Shown in pieces: positions 1 through 32,479 of a DNA stretch of 64,000 nt. A program made the translations under genes and the position numbers. The notes under the pieces are model-generated. The model saw only the letters and a list, made by a program, of their open reading frames with translations. It did not search any database and was not told the DNA's origin. The stretch is taken from NCBI GenBank assembly GCA_004352715.1, contig SCFE01000081.1:1124174-1188173 (forward strand), given 5' to 3'. Position 1 is the first letter of the stretch, and the number at the start of each line of letters is the position of its first letter. Source of the DNA: Hofstenia miamia (lineage: Eukaryota; Xenacoelomorpha; Acoela).

Positions 1-554
1 ATTGACCAATGCTACAAAATTAACTAACTCCTGCTATTATACCCTATCCTAATTAAATCCAAAAGTAAAAGGAGATCATATTAGAGAAGAGTGGCCACAC
101 TCACCTGACAGTGATCCAGAAATCAAAATAATCCCGTAAAGGTAAAAATTCCGCCACCCATAGTATATTAAATGTTACGTTTACTCTGAAAATATAATCT
201 AATTATGAATTAATTGTGGGATTTTATTGTTTTGTACCTTTAAAGGAAAAGTGGAAATGGACAAGGTTTCTAACAGTTTCTATAAGCTCTAAAACATATT
301 ACTATAACGTTTCATTGATATGGTGTGATTGTTTAGATCCTAGAAACTCTTATTTAAAGAATTTATACCCGAATGAATCGACATTCAATGTTCAATGGCA
401 CTATATTACGTTATGCACTTGCATTGATTCAAAAAAGAAGACTTGACCCACGTTAGTGATTTGCATATGTGATCTATGAACTTTTTTGCACACATCATAC
501 AATGCATATAAGTGAACGTTTTTGTAAATTGCAGTGTAATTACAATAATATTTT

Positions 555-860
555 AGGGAAGTGATCCAAATTCAATACGTTAACAACACCGTTAACAAAT
601 GGTGTCTTATGTTAACATGACTGTAAACCAAATCATTAACTTACACTATAAATAAATTCGCTAAAGCTGATGTTTACGTTAAAGGCGTGTTTTTTCCGCA
701 AATGTTATTACAAATAACTTTGACACATTTAGGTTCTGCATATTTCTTAAAATATATCTATGCAAATCAAATTATTAAGCGTATGTAGGCATTTGAAGCT
801 CGAATTGTTGTTTACAGTGCATTTTCACTTGGTAACGTATTGAATTTGGATCACTTCCCT
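555..860. mobile_element. MITE-like element with about 27-bp terminal inverted repeats
   Basis: The left end at 555 reads AGGGAAGTGATCCAAATTC and the same sequence is found inverted at the right end (about 833-860). The match runs about 27 bp before diverging. The interior has no ORF and carries several GTTAAC sites. No TA or other target duplication is obvious at the edges, so the superfamily is unknown. A third copy of the terminal sequence alone lies at 1,724-1,750. Confidence 0.7.
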
Positions 861-958
861 TGGCAAATGTAAAAATGATAATTGCACGTGCTTTTGCAGC
901 TTGAAATTTGAGAAACTCTCAGACCAGTATGACCAGACGCCAGGTGTGTCCACTTGTA

Positions 959-1033
959 CTTGACCCGTGACCCTCAATGACTCGCGGCAACTTGACCCTG
1001 AACCGTTCATTTCTGACCCGTGACCCATGACCT
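959..1033. promoter_or_regulatory. Cluster of six TGACCY half-sites, several spaced as DR1
   Basis: TGACCC occurs at 961, 968, 993, 1,014 and 1,021, and TGACCT at 1,028. The pair 961/968 and the triple 1,014/1,021/1,028 have one base between half-sites, the direct-repeat-1 geometry bound by RXR/HNF4/COUP-type nuclear receptors. The sequence shows the repeats; receptor binding is inference. A degenerate 7-bp minisatellite would look the same, and no nearby gene is recognised. Confidence 0.35.
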
Positions 1034-1171
1034 GAAGGACCGCGAACACTTTTGGCACTCATGATTGATTGTTAGAGCTTTGTTTCAATAAAACATCTAA
1101 ATTAGGCTAGTTTAACCCAGAGATGGAACTGGCTACTGGCCGGCCGAGGCTGTTTGTCCCAGGGCCAACAA

Positions 1172-1217
1172 TTTACCGGCCTGCAGCCACTTTTAAATTT
1201 CATGAAAGGCCGGTAAA
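1172..1217. repeat. GC-rich inverted repeat
   Basis: TTTACCGGCCT at 1,172-1,182 is exactly complementary to AGGCCGGTAAA at 1,207-1,217, giving an 11-bp stem with a 24-base loop. It sits in a short GC-rich patch (about 1,135-1,220) with other GGCCGG runs, which stands out from the AT-rich surroundings. It may be the end of an unidentified element. Confidence 0.5.
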
Positions 1218-1723
1218 ATTACATGCGGTTTACCAGCCAAAATTATAAAAAATATTCTTGTTTTATCTTGTAAACATGGAATACTTTGCTTAGTTTTGGA
1301 GGAATTTCTATGAACATCTAAAATTCTAAAAAATTTTGTAGTGTGAGCAATCTCCATTATTGCAATTACAATAATAATTAAATTTACTTTCTGGAATCTC
1401 TTACAAATTTTGCTACAAACGGAGTTGTTCTGGTTTTTGATAGGGTAATTTTATTTCAGTTTTCTATGAAACTTACTAATAATATTCAAAGAACCTGTTT
1501 ATAATACTGAAAGTATAATGTATTGAAATTTGAGAGACCTTATTCAAATAAAGCAACTGGAACCCTTGTATTTTAATAATAATGGAAGAGACGCTCAAAA
1601 TAATTTTGAAGAATGCAACAAGACATTCAAATACAAATGTCAATGAACACATCCTACTAAACAAGCAATTATAATTAGTTTTAGCGAAATATTCTTTAAA
1701 TTTTATTTGTGTACTTATAAGTT
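1218..1723. other. AT-rich stretch without recognisable genes
   Basis: No conserved protein, repeat structure or RNA gene is recognised. CpG is still present near its right end (about 1,684), just before the CpG-free block begins. Confidence 0.5.
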
Positions 1724-1750
1724 AGGGAAGTGATCCAAATTCAATACTTA

Positions 1751-4700
1751 AACTAGAAGGAGTGCTGCTCCAATAACATGCGCAACCATCTCAGTAGTAA
1801 CAAAGTTGTTGGAGGTTAATGTGATCCATGTCACAATCAACAGAGTGATATTAAATGTCTTAATAGATACAGGCACTGCAATATCAGTAATTATGAATGA
1901 GTGCACAAATAAGCTGGGTTACCAAAGAGAAGCAATGAGGAATGTCAAACATAGATTGATCAAAATGTCTGGAGATTATATGGACACAAAATCAATACTG
2001 GAAAATGTATATCTAAAAATAGCAGACACAATATTTCTACCCTCTTTGATGCTAGTGGACACCCAAAGACTTTCTCCACCCTTTGAGCTAATATTAGGAA
2101 GTGATTTCATAAAAAATCATAACTTCATAATCAGTTTTGAAAACCAGATGATTTAAATACAGGAAGAAATAATCCAATGAAATCAAACACAATAAACTGG
2201 TCTGTTTCAAACTGAAGGGAGACATGCACATACTTCCTAATCAATGGAAATATAACACAATCAAGACTGTGGATGTTGACAACAGTGAAACAATGATATA
2301 TGACCAGGTCAGGTTATATACAAAAAGAGTCATGATACTGGCAAGTCTATGTATAGTAAAAAACAGTATTGGAAGGATCTTAATAATGAATTGCAAAAAA
2401 AGAGTTGTAAGCCTCAAGCATGAAAGAATAATGATACATGGCAAAAAAAGGAATGCAGCTAAACAAATGAACACAGTCATAACAGAGAAAACAGATGATG
2501 AAGCATAAATGCCAGAGATATGTGATGAGGAATATTAACACTTATCAAAGGATCAGAGAAAAAAATTACAAAACCTTTTGAAGAAATAAGTGTCTGAAAG
2601 GCAGTAGGTGAAAATCACAAGATAGTGACAACAATGGATGAGCTGATATGATTGCCACTGCAAAGAGTGCCAGAACAAATGCAAGAGGAGCACAATAATA
2701 TATTGCAAGAAATATTAAGTAATAGAATCATTAGACCAAGCAAAAGTCCATATGCTGCACCCACAGTATTTGTGAAACAAGGGAAGAAACACTGACTTTG
2801 TATCAATTTTAGCAAACTCAACAACATTACTAAGAAGGATGCATACCTGTTACTGAGAATCAGGGATACACTTTACAAAGCAGCACAAAACAAATACTTT
2901 ACTTTGATCAACCTCTGCAAAGCATATTGGCAGTGCTGATGGAACCAAGCAAAATCAAGAAAACAGCTTTTATTAACACTATGCAGACTCTACCAGTGGG
3001 TATACATGGTGTTCAGTCTATGTAACACACCAACAACCTTTCAGAGATATATAACAAAAGTGTTTTGAGATGGGCACCACAAGGTGAAGAAAGGCATGTT
3101 GGCATACATTGACAATATCCTAGTTGTGAGCAAAGCAATAGAAGAGCATCTCAAAAAGCTGGACAAGACATTCAAGATACTATGAAACAGCAGATTAAGA
3201 ATTAATGGAACAAATGTGAAATACTGATAACAAAGATAATATTCCTGTGAAGAGAAATCCAACATGGAACAATCAAAGTGAAGGAAAATGCATGACAAAT
3301 GATTAAAGACATAAGCAAACCCAAGACTTGGAAGGACATACAATGGGTGATGGGTTTCTTTAACTATTACAGCACATTCATCCTCAAGCTAGCAGAGAAG
3401 TCAGCCAAAATGACAAATCTTCTTATGAAGAATGTACCATTCATAGACTTTGCAAAAACACATAGAACTTGATCTTATAAAGAGAGAACTAGCAAAAACA
3501 CCATCACTTAACACCCCCAAATTACTTGAAGATATTCTTACTTGTTTGTGATTCAAGTAAAGTTGCAATCACAGCCTGTTTGGCACAAGTGAAAAATAAC
3601 AGAGAAGAACCAGTGCAATGGTAGGAAATTATGAGAACCAGAGAAAAACTATAGATCCTCCAAATTAGAGATGATCACATTAATAGAAAGCATCAAGAAA
3701 TTCCAATATTTCCTCATTAGCAAAGAATTCATTGTCAGAATGGTTAATATAGGCCTATCATTTCTGAAAAAATATTCTGGTGACAAATCTTTGATGGTAT
3801 CACACTGGATTGAGTTTCTGAGCAATTACAGATTTATAATTAAACATAGAAAGGGTATGCTATATGTGAATTCAAAATTCTTGGATAGTACTACTGGAAT
3901 ATCACAGAGATGCACTGAAGGAAGAGGTGGACAAAGTCAAATTTGAGTTTTTATCACACAATTAATATGAGGACCTCCTGGAAATCAATGTGGACAAGAA
4001 AAGCCATGCAATACTTTTGATAACAAATATAACTGAATCAACATTCTATTCCAAATACATAACTGTCAGAATATGGAAAGTAGTGGAAGACATCATAAAT
4101 AAATGTAGTACCTGCTTACTACACAACAAACTACACTTCCTGAAGCAAAATACTCCACTAGAAAAAATGATAGCCAAATCAACTAACAAAATCATACCCA
4201 TGGATCTGAAAACACTGTTGAGCTATGATGAAGGGTTCCAATATGCACTAGTCATGATTGACAATTTCACAAAGTCCTGTAGAATAATACCAGTGGAATT
4301 AACAGCAGCAAAACCAGTGGCAGAGAAAATTTTAAAGGAATGCATATAAAAATTTAGGCTGATGGAGAAGATTATTACTGAATATGGAGTATAATTTAAA
4401 AGCACATTGTTTGAGTAACTAACAAAAATCATAGAGTTTGAATACAGGAAGACAACAGCAACCATCCATAAGCAAATGGGACCACAGGGAGGCTGAACCA
4501 GATGCTGATCAAACTGATTAGAGTGGATAACATCTTGAGTAAGAGGCAGCCAATTGAGATAAGTGACAGAGATAATAAAATATTTTTACAATACAGAAGT
4601 ACATTCAACAACAGGAATCACCCTGTTTAAAGCAATGTTTGGTAGAGAGGTCTCAACTCCATTATATACAAACTATCATAAGGATATCAAAAATGAATAT

Positions 4701-5220
4701 ATCAACATACTGAAACACTAGATGACAGACATCCACATGACAATGTGTAGAAATACAAAGAGATCAGTAGTGAGACAAGAAGGAAATTTTAACAAACACA
4801 TTTATGGGAGACCCCATAATGTATGAGATCTGGTTTTTTGCATAACAAGTAGAAAAAGTGAGCAATTTACAGCAAGTAAAAAAACAAAGATCAATCTTTG
4901 AGGGTCCCTTCACTTTAGTAAAAGCACTACTGAATAATTGATACAAGTTGGAAAATGGACACACATTACACTTTCAAATTTTAAAGGTTGTGATAGGCAA
5001 CATTGAAGATATGCAGGTAAATGACAATGCAGTTTGAGATTATACACAATGAAAATCAAAATTACTATGTGATGAGTGATATCAATTGTGTAGATGAAGA
5101 GGAATTTGATGATCAAGTATACCATAAAATAAATAAATCTGCAATTGTACCTTGTAAAATGCCTACACCTAGATCTGCCAAAGTGCAGTAGTAATGAACT
5201 TGTAAAGCTGTACATGAACA
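1751..5220 (+). pseudogene. Ty3/gypsy retrotransposon A, decayed pol (protease, RT, RNase H, integrase)
   Basis: The pol domains follow in canonical order but are broken by many stops and frameshifts. The aspartic protease (1,806-2,156, 116 codons) keeps LIDTGTAISVI and a later ELILGSDF. The RT region (about 2,650-3,450) shows RIIRPSKSPYAAPTVFVKQG, LCINFSKLN, the FSLCNTPTTFQRY box and AYIDNILVVS, a degenerate form of the Y-x-DD motif in which the first Asp is Asn-flanked. RNase H-like sequence lies at about 3,540-3,720. Integrase starts with a Cys pair and a core reading EGFQYALVMIDNFTK (about 4,230-4,280), then YNTEVHSTTGITLFKAMFGR (about 4,580-4,640). There is no gag, so the 5' end is missing. 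The left edge lies next to an isolated MITE terminus at 1,724. It cannot be functional. Confidence 0.9.
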
Positions 5221-6700
5221 AGGCACCCTTGGCAACAATCAGATAATTTAGAAAAGAATTTTAAAGAAATTACATATGCAACTAGAAGTAAAGGTTGAAT
5301 GAAATCTATTGAACAGTTGATAACAAAAGCAAAGTATATAAACAGAAAAACAGGCATTCCATAAACAAAATTAGCATGAAAAGCATACCATGAACTATGT
5401 GTAAATACTAGCAGGTGCCTCATGACCTTTTGCACAGTAATAAACTAATATCAGAAATACTGTGTGGCAGAAGATTTAAGCATTCAAAAATAGCACAGAT
5501 TGTCTAACACTTAATACATCAATTGAGGCAATTACAAATTCATGTAAATATTGTACAATTTAATATTTCTTAATTTCGAATTACTAATTATGAAAATTTT
5601 TTGTAAAGGAAGTGGTTGATGCCACAATACAAAAAAAATCTCATGTTGGACGACTGTGCCTCAGCACTTTAGTTGATGTTTGAGCTGAAGATCACAGTCA
5701 ACATGTATATGCAAAGCCATGGGGTACATGGAAAACTTTGAACAAATAATCAATGTAAGAGGTGGGAGTTCTTACAAGTGATACAAGAGGTGTGACAGGA
5801 TATCAAGGTGGAGCAAACAACAGATGAAACCTGGCCAAAAATAGAGATCAAAACACCCACTAATCAATTGAATCATATTGAATGAAGTAAAACAAAGTTA
5901 TGAACCACAGTTGCAGGTTAACTTTAGAAGTATATTCCAGGAACAAAACTGTCTAATTATTAAGTATAGAAGTGCAACCTGGATATTGGCAATATTTCTA
6001 ACAGCAGATAGATGGCAAACATATGTTCCCCATCAACAGATGCACAAGAATAAAGATCACTAATGAAAAACAATATGAAATCAAAGTATCACTGATCATA
6101 CTAAACAAATAAAACTGACTGCTGATAAACTTAAAGGTCAGCATGCAGCATGTCTCCAGTTAAGAGTAAGAAAGCAATGGCACAATATGAAAAGGTAATT
6201 GCAAGGCTTGCAAACAAAGAAATGCTAATAAGAAAGCTCCCCCCAATAGAAATCACAAATAAATCAGGCATTTGTCCTACAGAAAGACAAGGAAATATAT
6301 GTGGGGTGCTACAGCCAATTTACATCTGAAGCAATTTAAGAAGCAACCTTGGTTGAACACAGAAACTATCATAAAAAGAAGAAGGGCAAACACCTGAGAC
6401 ATTGTGTTAAGTACAACAGAAACAAAGGTTAATATTAAATCCTGTGCAATAATACAAAAATACACAAACAAACTTCAATACATGATCACAGCAAATACAG
6501 CATCATGTGAGATGAAGTTCTTAAGACTTAAAGAATTTCAATCTACCAAAATGGAGATTATCCTCAAGCTAACAAAAACAAGAAGTATTGATCAATACAG
6601 TGGCAGAGATGAACAATTAAAAGACTTAGTAGACAATGTACACACTCTAGTTCATTGAGAGAGTGCAGAGCTGCTCAAGTAAAAAGCTAAGATAGAGGAG
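5221..6700 (+). pseudogene. Decayed sequence 3' of gypsy A pol
   Basis: This region follows the integrase C-terminal part. It holds only short reading frames (for example 5,878-6,063 and 6,404-6,658) with a skewed, coding-like, lysine- and glutamine-rich composition. It may be the remains of a third ORF plus 3' untranslated sequence of element A. I recognise no domain, and no matching LTR pair was found. Confidence 0.35.
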
Positions 6701-8587
6701 GTTTGTGACAGAATGCAAACTTAAAGGCACCTATTCTTAACAAAAGACAAGAGGGCAAATTTAATAAGAGGAATTAAAATTTGTAAATGATTTGTTATGA
6801 TCAAGTACTGATAAACAGGTCACAAAAAAGAATACAGCAAAAAATAGTTTTTCTAAAGGTTTTTTGCTTAACATTTTGTCAAAATAAACCAAACAGAAAT
6901 TTAAATTTTTATCAATTGTCTGATTAGGAAAAAATTAACAATAACAACCTGTAAGTGATTTTATTGTTTATTGTATATCAGTCAAATTTTAAACTGGGAA
7001 AATGAAGCTGTATTGAAATTAGTATTAATAAACTTTTAGTAGAGCTTAGTCATTCATTAAATTCATTAAGACTTGTTCAGATCTATACTGAAATTAGATA
7101 GTTAAACTATTAAGTGGTGAGGGTGGTAGTGAAATGAATGATGGATATTGATTGTGCCTCAGAAGATCAATCTACAAACATCTTAATTAATTTATCTAAT
7201 AAATTGCTACCTTATCTGAATATGAACTTAGATCTAATTTATATATTATGTAAATAATAATTTAATTATGAATCTGATTCCCTTTCATTTGATAATAAAG
7301 GAAGAAATTTGTTGAACAAGGAAGAATAAGTTGCTGGATAATAATGAACTTAGAATTTAATTATGTTAAATTACTAAAGAGAGAAACAAAGTCCATATTC
7401 AACTAATTTGTTATACATTCACACTGTAATCACTACATGATACAATTCCAAAAATTAAAACACAATAACTTTCTGTATTACTTGGCAATTAAGTTAACTG
7501 CAGATGTCATAGTGAGAAGAGCATTAATATGATTCATCTGTTATAGGAAACACTGCACTGTGTTGATGTGAGCAGTTTGATTCAGCAGCACTTGTTAAAC
7601 CTCAACATCACAATGCTAGCTACTAGTATGGCTTGAAGACACATTATAGATATGCTCAGTAACATGCAAAAGCACTAACAGTTTAGGGGTCAATACTACA
7701 GATGAAGTTAAGATGAAACATATACCTAACCTAAGTTAAATAGTTTAATATCAAAGTGTTTGAAAGTCAAAGTGTTCGAAACATGATAAAAGACATTATT
7801 TTTTTAAATATCATAATTTACACAAGATAAAATAACATCAACTTATAATTCATAACAATATTTTGCAAATCATATTCAAATTATCTAAGCAAATTCATTG
7901 TGATTGTCAAGTGTTGCCATTATTAACAAAAAAACTCAATACTACTATACTTATAGTGCTTTTGTCATGGTTTTTCAACTTTCACATTAAAATAAGTGAT
8001 TCATATAATATTTAAGCTATTTGAATGTTAACTAGAACAATAATTTTAAGCATTAAGTTTTTATTTATAAATGCTATGTTGATTTTGAACACTTTGACTA
8101 ACACCAGTTAAATATACATGCCAGCCAAGCTGTCCCCTGTCTGGGTGTCCTTTAACTAGGCAGACAAATTTGAAACACATACTTTTTAATATAAAGTCAA
8201 GATAAAAAGTATAAAACAAATTTACTGAGAATAAACTGAAGAGAATATAAATTTACAAATTGCACATATTTATAGAAAATACAACTGGTAATCATAAATA
8301 AAATCATACCATAGAAAAATATGGACTAATATCTGACAGGTACAAATTTGGTCTTCTGCTACTCAAAATTTACCATGATATTTAGCAGAAATTTAAAACT
8401 AAAAACATAGCAACTTTTTCAGTTTGTTAAATTATCAAATGAAGTAAATCATAAGATTAAAATTGAAAATTCTCTACAATAAAGAATTAAAGTAATGTCT
8501 GTGTTTATGCACAATATATTCGTTAAGCTATAGAAGAGAATGGCACAGTGGTATTTGCAAACACAATAAATGTTGGAAATATATTAT
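6700..8587. other. CpG-poor AT-rich stretch, no gene recognised
   Basis: No conserved ORF is seen. CpG is nearly absent (single sites near 7,777 and 8,521). The right edge of the CpG-depleted block lies between here and about 8,960. Confidence 0.5.
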
Positions 8588-8830
8588 TTAGTAATTGCAA
8601 TTATTTTTACTTTCTCTTAATGCATATGCCAATTTCCAAAAAATGCCAAAGTTATCTGCAGTAATTTGAATATCATATGTTGTTCTTTTCATGCTTACTG
8701 TCATAACTGCCAAATTTTCAATGAAGTGATTTTTCAAGTCTCTGTATGCATGTAGATGGTAATCATTTTTAAAATGCTTTACTGAAGAGTTGTAGTATCT
8801 CACAGAATATTCAAAAATTGAGAATTTCAA
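8588..8830 (-). other. Unidentified 80-codon open reading frame
   Basis: The ORF encodes a polar, tyrosine-rich peptide beginning MKFSIFEYSVRYY. I do not recognise it. It lies at the end of the CpG-depleted block beside the gypsy A remnant and may be a transposon fragment or chance. Confidence 0.15.
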
Positions 8831-10436
8831 TTACTAAAACCCTGATGAGTTGTTATTTATAAATTATTTTTTTAAATTTTTTGTACATAAAATAATATTT
8901 TTGAAAGAAATGTTTTTGTAAAATGTTGTAGCAGACTAATGTCTATGATGTCATTAGTATAATGACGTAATTTTGTAATTGAGTATATTATAATGAATTT
9001 AGCATATGGTATTTTACATTGGCAGAGTTTCGATTTCTTTTAAATATATCCTTGCGCTAATAGGTAATTCAAACATTCTATGTAGTTTTATTAGAGAATA
9101 TGTATATTTTTATCTGCTCTAGAATGTATGAAGATTGTGGTTCGCACCATTAGTAATAGTGCTGTAGTTTCAGTGATGTCTTTAAATATCTTGAATTTAT
9201 GTACTGGATATCAAATGCAGTTTCCAATTTATCGTTTTGTCGATTATTATTGACAATATATATTGTTTTATCCCATTTTTGGTTAATGAATGTACATACA
9301 CTATTTTCAGGAATTTTTCTTAACTAATTTTTGTGCGTTTATTGAATGCTGAATTTTTGCATAATCTGTGAAGGGTTTGCTAATGTAATAGCGCTATTGA
9401 TTATAGAATTTTGTACAAAATCTCGCGGGGTCCTTTTTAATGAACAATAGTAAAATTATATTACTTATTCTTTATAAACATTACACAATTCTATTCAATG
9501 TTTTTTTGCTTAATTACGTATTCTTTTGTTGTTAATTGCAGAATTTGTTTGTATTATAGTCGCTTCAAATTGGCAACTTGCTTTTCTATGAATTCTTCCA
9601 TCTATAGTTTAAATTATTTAAGTTTTATCTTTAGTGGACAATATATAATTTGCTTTGCTAAGTCCCAGCAGATTTATATTAAATTTTGTTGACATTCTTT
9701 GTGAACTTTAAGCAAATTTATGTGTGAACAATATGTAATTATATATCTTTGAAAGTATTGGACTGTTTCACAATGGCATAAATTCTTTAATAGTCAATGC
9801 AATTTCAATAATTGTGGGAAAATAAAAATTTGTACCTTTATGTATTAATGGTGTGTATATTTTTATTTTAATGCTTTAATTTTGTGGAAATACAACTTCG
9901 TTATTGATCTTTTGATTCCCATTTTTTACAATTTATTTTTTAGAATCTAGCTGCTATATGAAGAGTCATGTTTGTAAGACAATACTATTGTATATCTCCT
10001 AAATGCAATTTGATAATATTATATTGTATTTTTAGCTTTATTTGTTCAATTTTATTAACCTACATATTTTGGCAAGCGCACATTTTCTAGTTTTCTACCT
10101 ATATTTGGTTCGGTTGCTAAGTTGTGTCAACATTTTTTGCAGATAAGCTATTCGCAATTTTTATATTATATTTTATTGGTAACATTTATTTTGATTTGTT
10201 GAGATGTAATCTATTTGTTTTGTAGATCATGAGTGACTTGTCTTTTCTATTAATTCGTCACATATGTTCATCTATTTTTATGAACTTATCATCTGTTGTA
10301 ACTTTCTGTTTGCACAAATTGTCATGCTCTATATTTTAACTTTTGATTTTATTTTCCATTTGCTTTTGAAATTGCTGTAACGAAATGGCTGGAAACTCAA
10401 TCTAACAATTTAATTTATTTTTAGAATGATGTGACT
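8831..10436. other. Upstream region of the TMEM184 gene
   Basis: No ORF of interest is present. CpG reappears here (for example 8,964, 9,029, 9,053 and a TCTCGCGGGG run near 9,421). A promoter and one or more 5' untranslated exons of the TMEM184 gene may lie here: TTTTTAG at about 10,418-10,424 just before the start codon looks like a 3' splice site. No TATA box or start site can be assigned. Confidence 0.4.
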
Positions 10437-30254
<19,818 letters not shown>

Positions 30255-30728
30255 TTTACGCAAGAAAGCATGCTATCTCTGCATGTTGCATCTAAGTGCA
30301 GTATAAATTGTCAATGTCCATTCACTTGGACATCAGTGTTTGCCTGCAAAATTGAAAATTGTGATGAATTGTATATTTTGTTGTAAAATTCGCAAATACG
30401 TGTATATTATGTATTAAATTACGTGTGTTTTTAAACAGCATTTTTCCATTTCATGGATTAGGAAAACTCGATCATTAGTGAATATGACCGGACATTGCTA
30501 TGACAAAACATTCAATCTGTATTTTTTGTTTAAATATCAAACGTAAAAATTTTTAGAAAGTATAAATAATAGTCTAAATCAGGTGCCTCCAACGGGGTTT
30601 ATAACGACACCCATTGGTCGATTAGCTCTTATGAGTCGAAAATCGCTAAGGGGTGGAAAGGGTATGGAAGATTTGCCTCAACTCTGATTTTGAACGGCTA
30701 GCAATAGATAAAATATACGTCTTTTAGG
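30255..30728. other. TMEM184 3' flank and unclassified sequence
   Basis: The first part is presumably 3' UTR. About 30,585-30,710 is richer in GC and CpG than its surroundings and may be a short interspersed repeat, but no known SINE structure is seen. Confidence 0.4.
30413..30418 (+). terminator. Possible polyadenylation signal of TMEM184
   Basis: ATTAAA, the common variant signal, lies about 160 bases after the stop codon. No canonical AATAAA is closer. Transcript ends would be needed to confirm it. Confidence 0.25.
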
Positions 30729-31103
30729 CAGTGTTTTGGCTATTTAAATCACTTGATTTAAATCGGATTTAAATCAAAGCACAATATTACTTCAATTATT
30801 GATTTAAATCAAGTGCACTAAAAGATACAACTAGTGGATTTTAGTTGTTTTGAAGTCATTGCCCTGATATTGGAATGAATTGGCAAGCTCTGAAATTATT
30901 TTTTTGCATGTTTTTTATCGTCAGTTTCTTTAAAATTGATTAAATTATAGTATTTCGAAAATATTAGTATCAAAAGGATAACTAATATTTACTACCTTAG
31001 AAGATTGTCTGGGTAAAATTGAAATATATAAAAAATCCGATTTAAATAAAAAATCCGATTTTTTTGATTTTTTAAATTTAAATTAAATGTTTTCTCAACA
31101 CTG
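30729..31103. mobile_element. hAT-type MITE (375 bp) rich in ATTTAAATC
   Basis: The ends are CAGTGTT at 30,729 and AACACTG ending at 31,103. The flanking octamers CTTTTAGG and TGTTTAGG agree at 6 of 8 bases, as for an aged 8-bp hAT target duplication. The interior has many ATTTAAATC/GATTTAAAT motifs and no ORF. The termini and TTTAAA-rich ends resemble the hAT at 16,473, so it may have been moved by a related transposase. Confidence 0.8.
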
Positions 31104-32479
31104 TGTTTAGGAATATATTATGAGCCGTTAACTTAAAGTTGGACTTTTCAAAATTTTCAAAAACTTAGAAAGGCTCAAAAAAAATTTTTGGACACAAAAA
31201 TATCATTTTCATTACTATCAAACAAAGAATACAAAACACTAGTGCTCTAAGTGAGCCAACTCAAATAATTCACTGGCCTCCCGTCTAGATTGTATTGACC
31301 ACGCACTATCATGATATCCTATTATTGCAGATATGCTGATTTCTTACACTCTGCATTGAATGAATCCTATAAAAGCGCAATTATATTTCACTATGAAGTA
31401 ATCACTTTCTGCATACCAGACTTGTCAACTAACCGACATTTCCAAGCTCGACTCGTTTAAATTTTGTGTAAGTTCGGCTCAACTCTTCACATAAAATCTT
31501 TGACTGAGGCTCGTTTTAGCTCGGAATTTTTTAAAAATTATTGTTCTCAAAGAATTTTTTACATAGCTCTTCCTATGATTTAATAAACATTTCTTGAATA
31601 AGTATATAGGTAAGGCACACAGACTGCAAAAAATAAGAAAAATCTCCATTATCAAATTAAAAATCAAAACTATAAACTTGCTTTGCCTAAAATTGGCTCT
31701 TTGTATAGCAAATACTGTGCTCAAGCTCGCCTCGGCTGGTTGACAAGTCTGCCGCATACATAGGTGGTTTCCTATCAGTTCATGTTTTAATTTTAACATA
31801 AATGTTGAACAATCTAGCAATATTTTAAACGCAGACTAGACAGTTTAGACTAAAATATATGACTATCAAAGTAGGACTATGTCCATAGCAATTGTTTTCG
31901 TTTAAGTACTGATTCATACGCATATTTTACACAATGGTACCGTACAGAAAGCGAAAATTTATCAATTTTTAACACTTAAATCTATGTGGTCAATGTATAG
32001 CGAAATGCAATCTTGTACTAATATGGATGGAGCGCCGAATCTGCAAGCATTGCTTCCATGAAAAAATTCTTCTTTGAATAATCTTTCTTTATTGATATAA
32101 TTTTCATTCAGTATTGTTGCTTTGTTCGCTATTTCGCTTGCCAATCGAGCAGTAGGTAAAAATTTGAATGTAGTATGAATGGTTAAGAATTAAATAATAT
32201 AAATTAATAAATTCAAAAAAATATTCCGTAAAAACAGAAGTAACCCAGGAGGAATCCTCAAAACGAGTAATAATACTTACATTAAACTTGAAGATATATT
32301 TCTACCTTCAAGGTCATCGGCAGTTTCTTTACAAATTATTCCCTCTAAATTTATTAGATTTTACAATAATTGAAATTTACCAATAAGTAGGAAAACTTAA
32401 GATACAATTAAAAAAGAATAAATATCCAAATAATTTCATAGATCGACATTTTAAGAAATCATTAGAAGTCACTTTAATT
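31104..32479. other. Unclassified intergenic stretch
   Basis: No recognised gene. The + strand around 32,220-32,400 gives a coding-like but broken reading that might belong to a retroelement; it could not be assigned. Confidence 0.35.
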
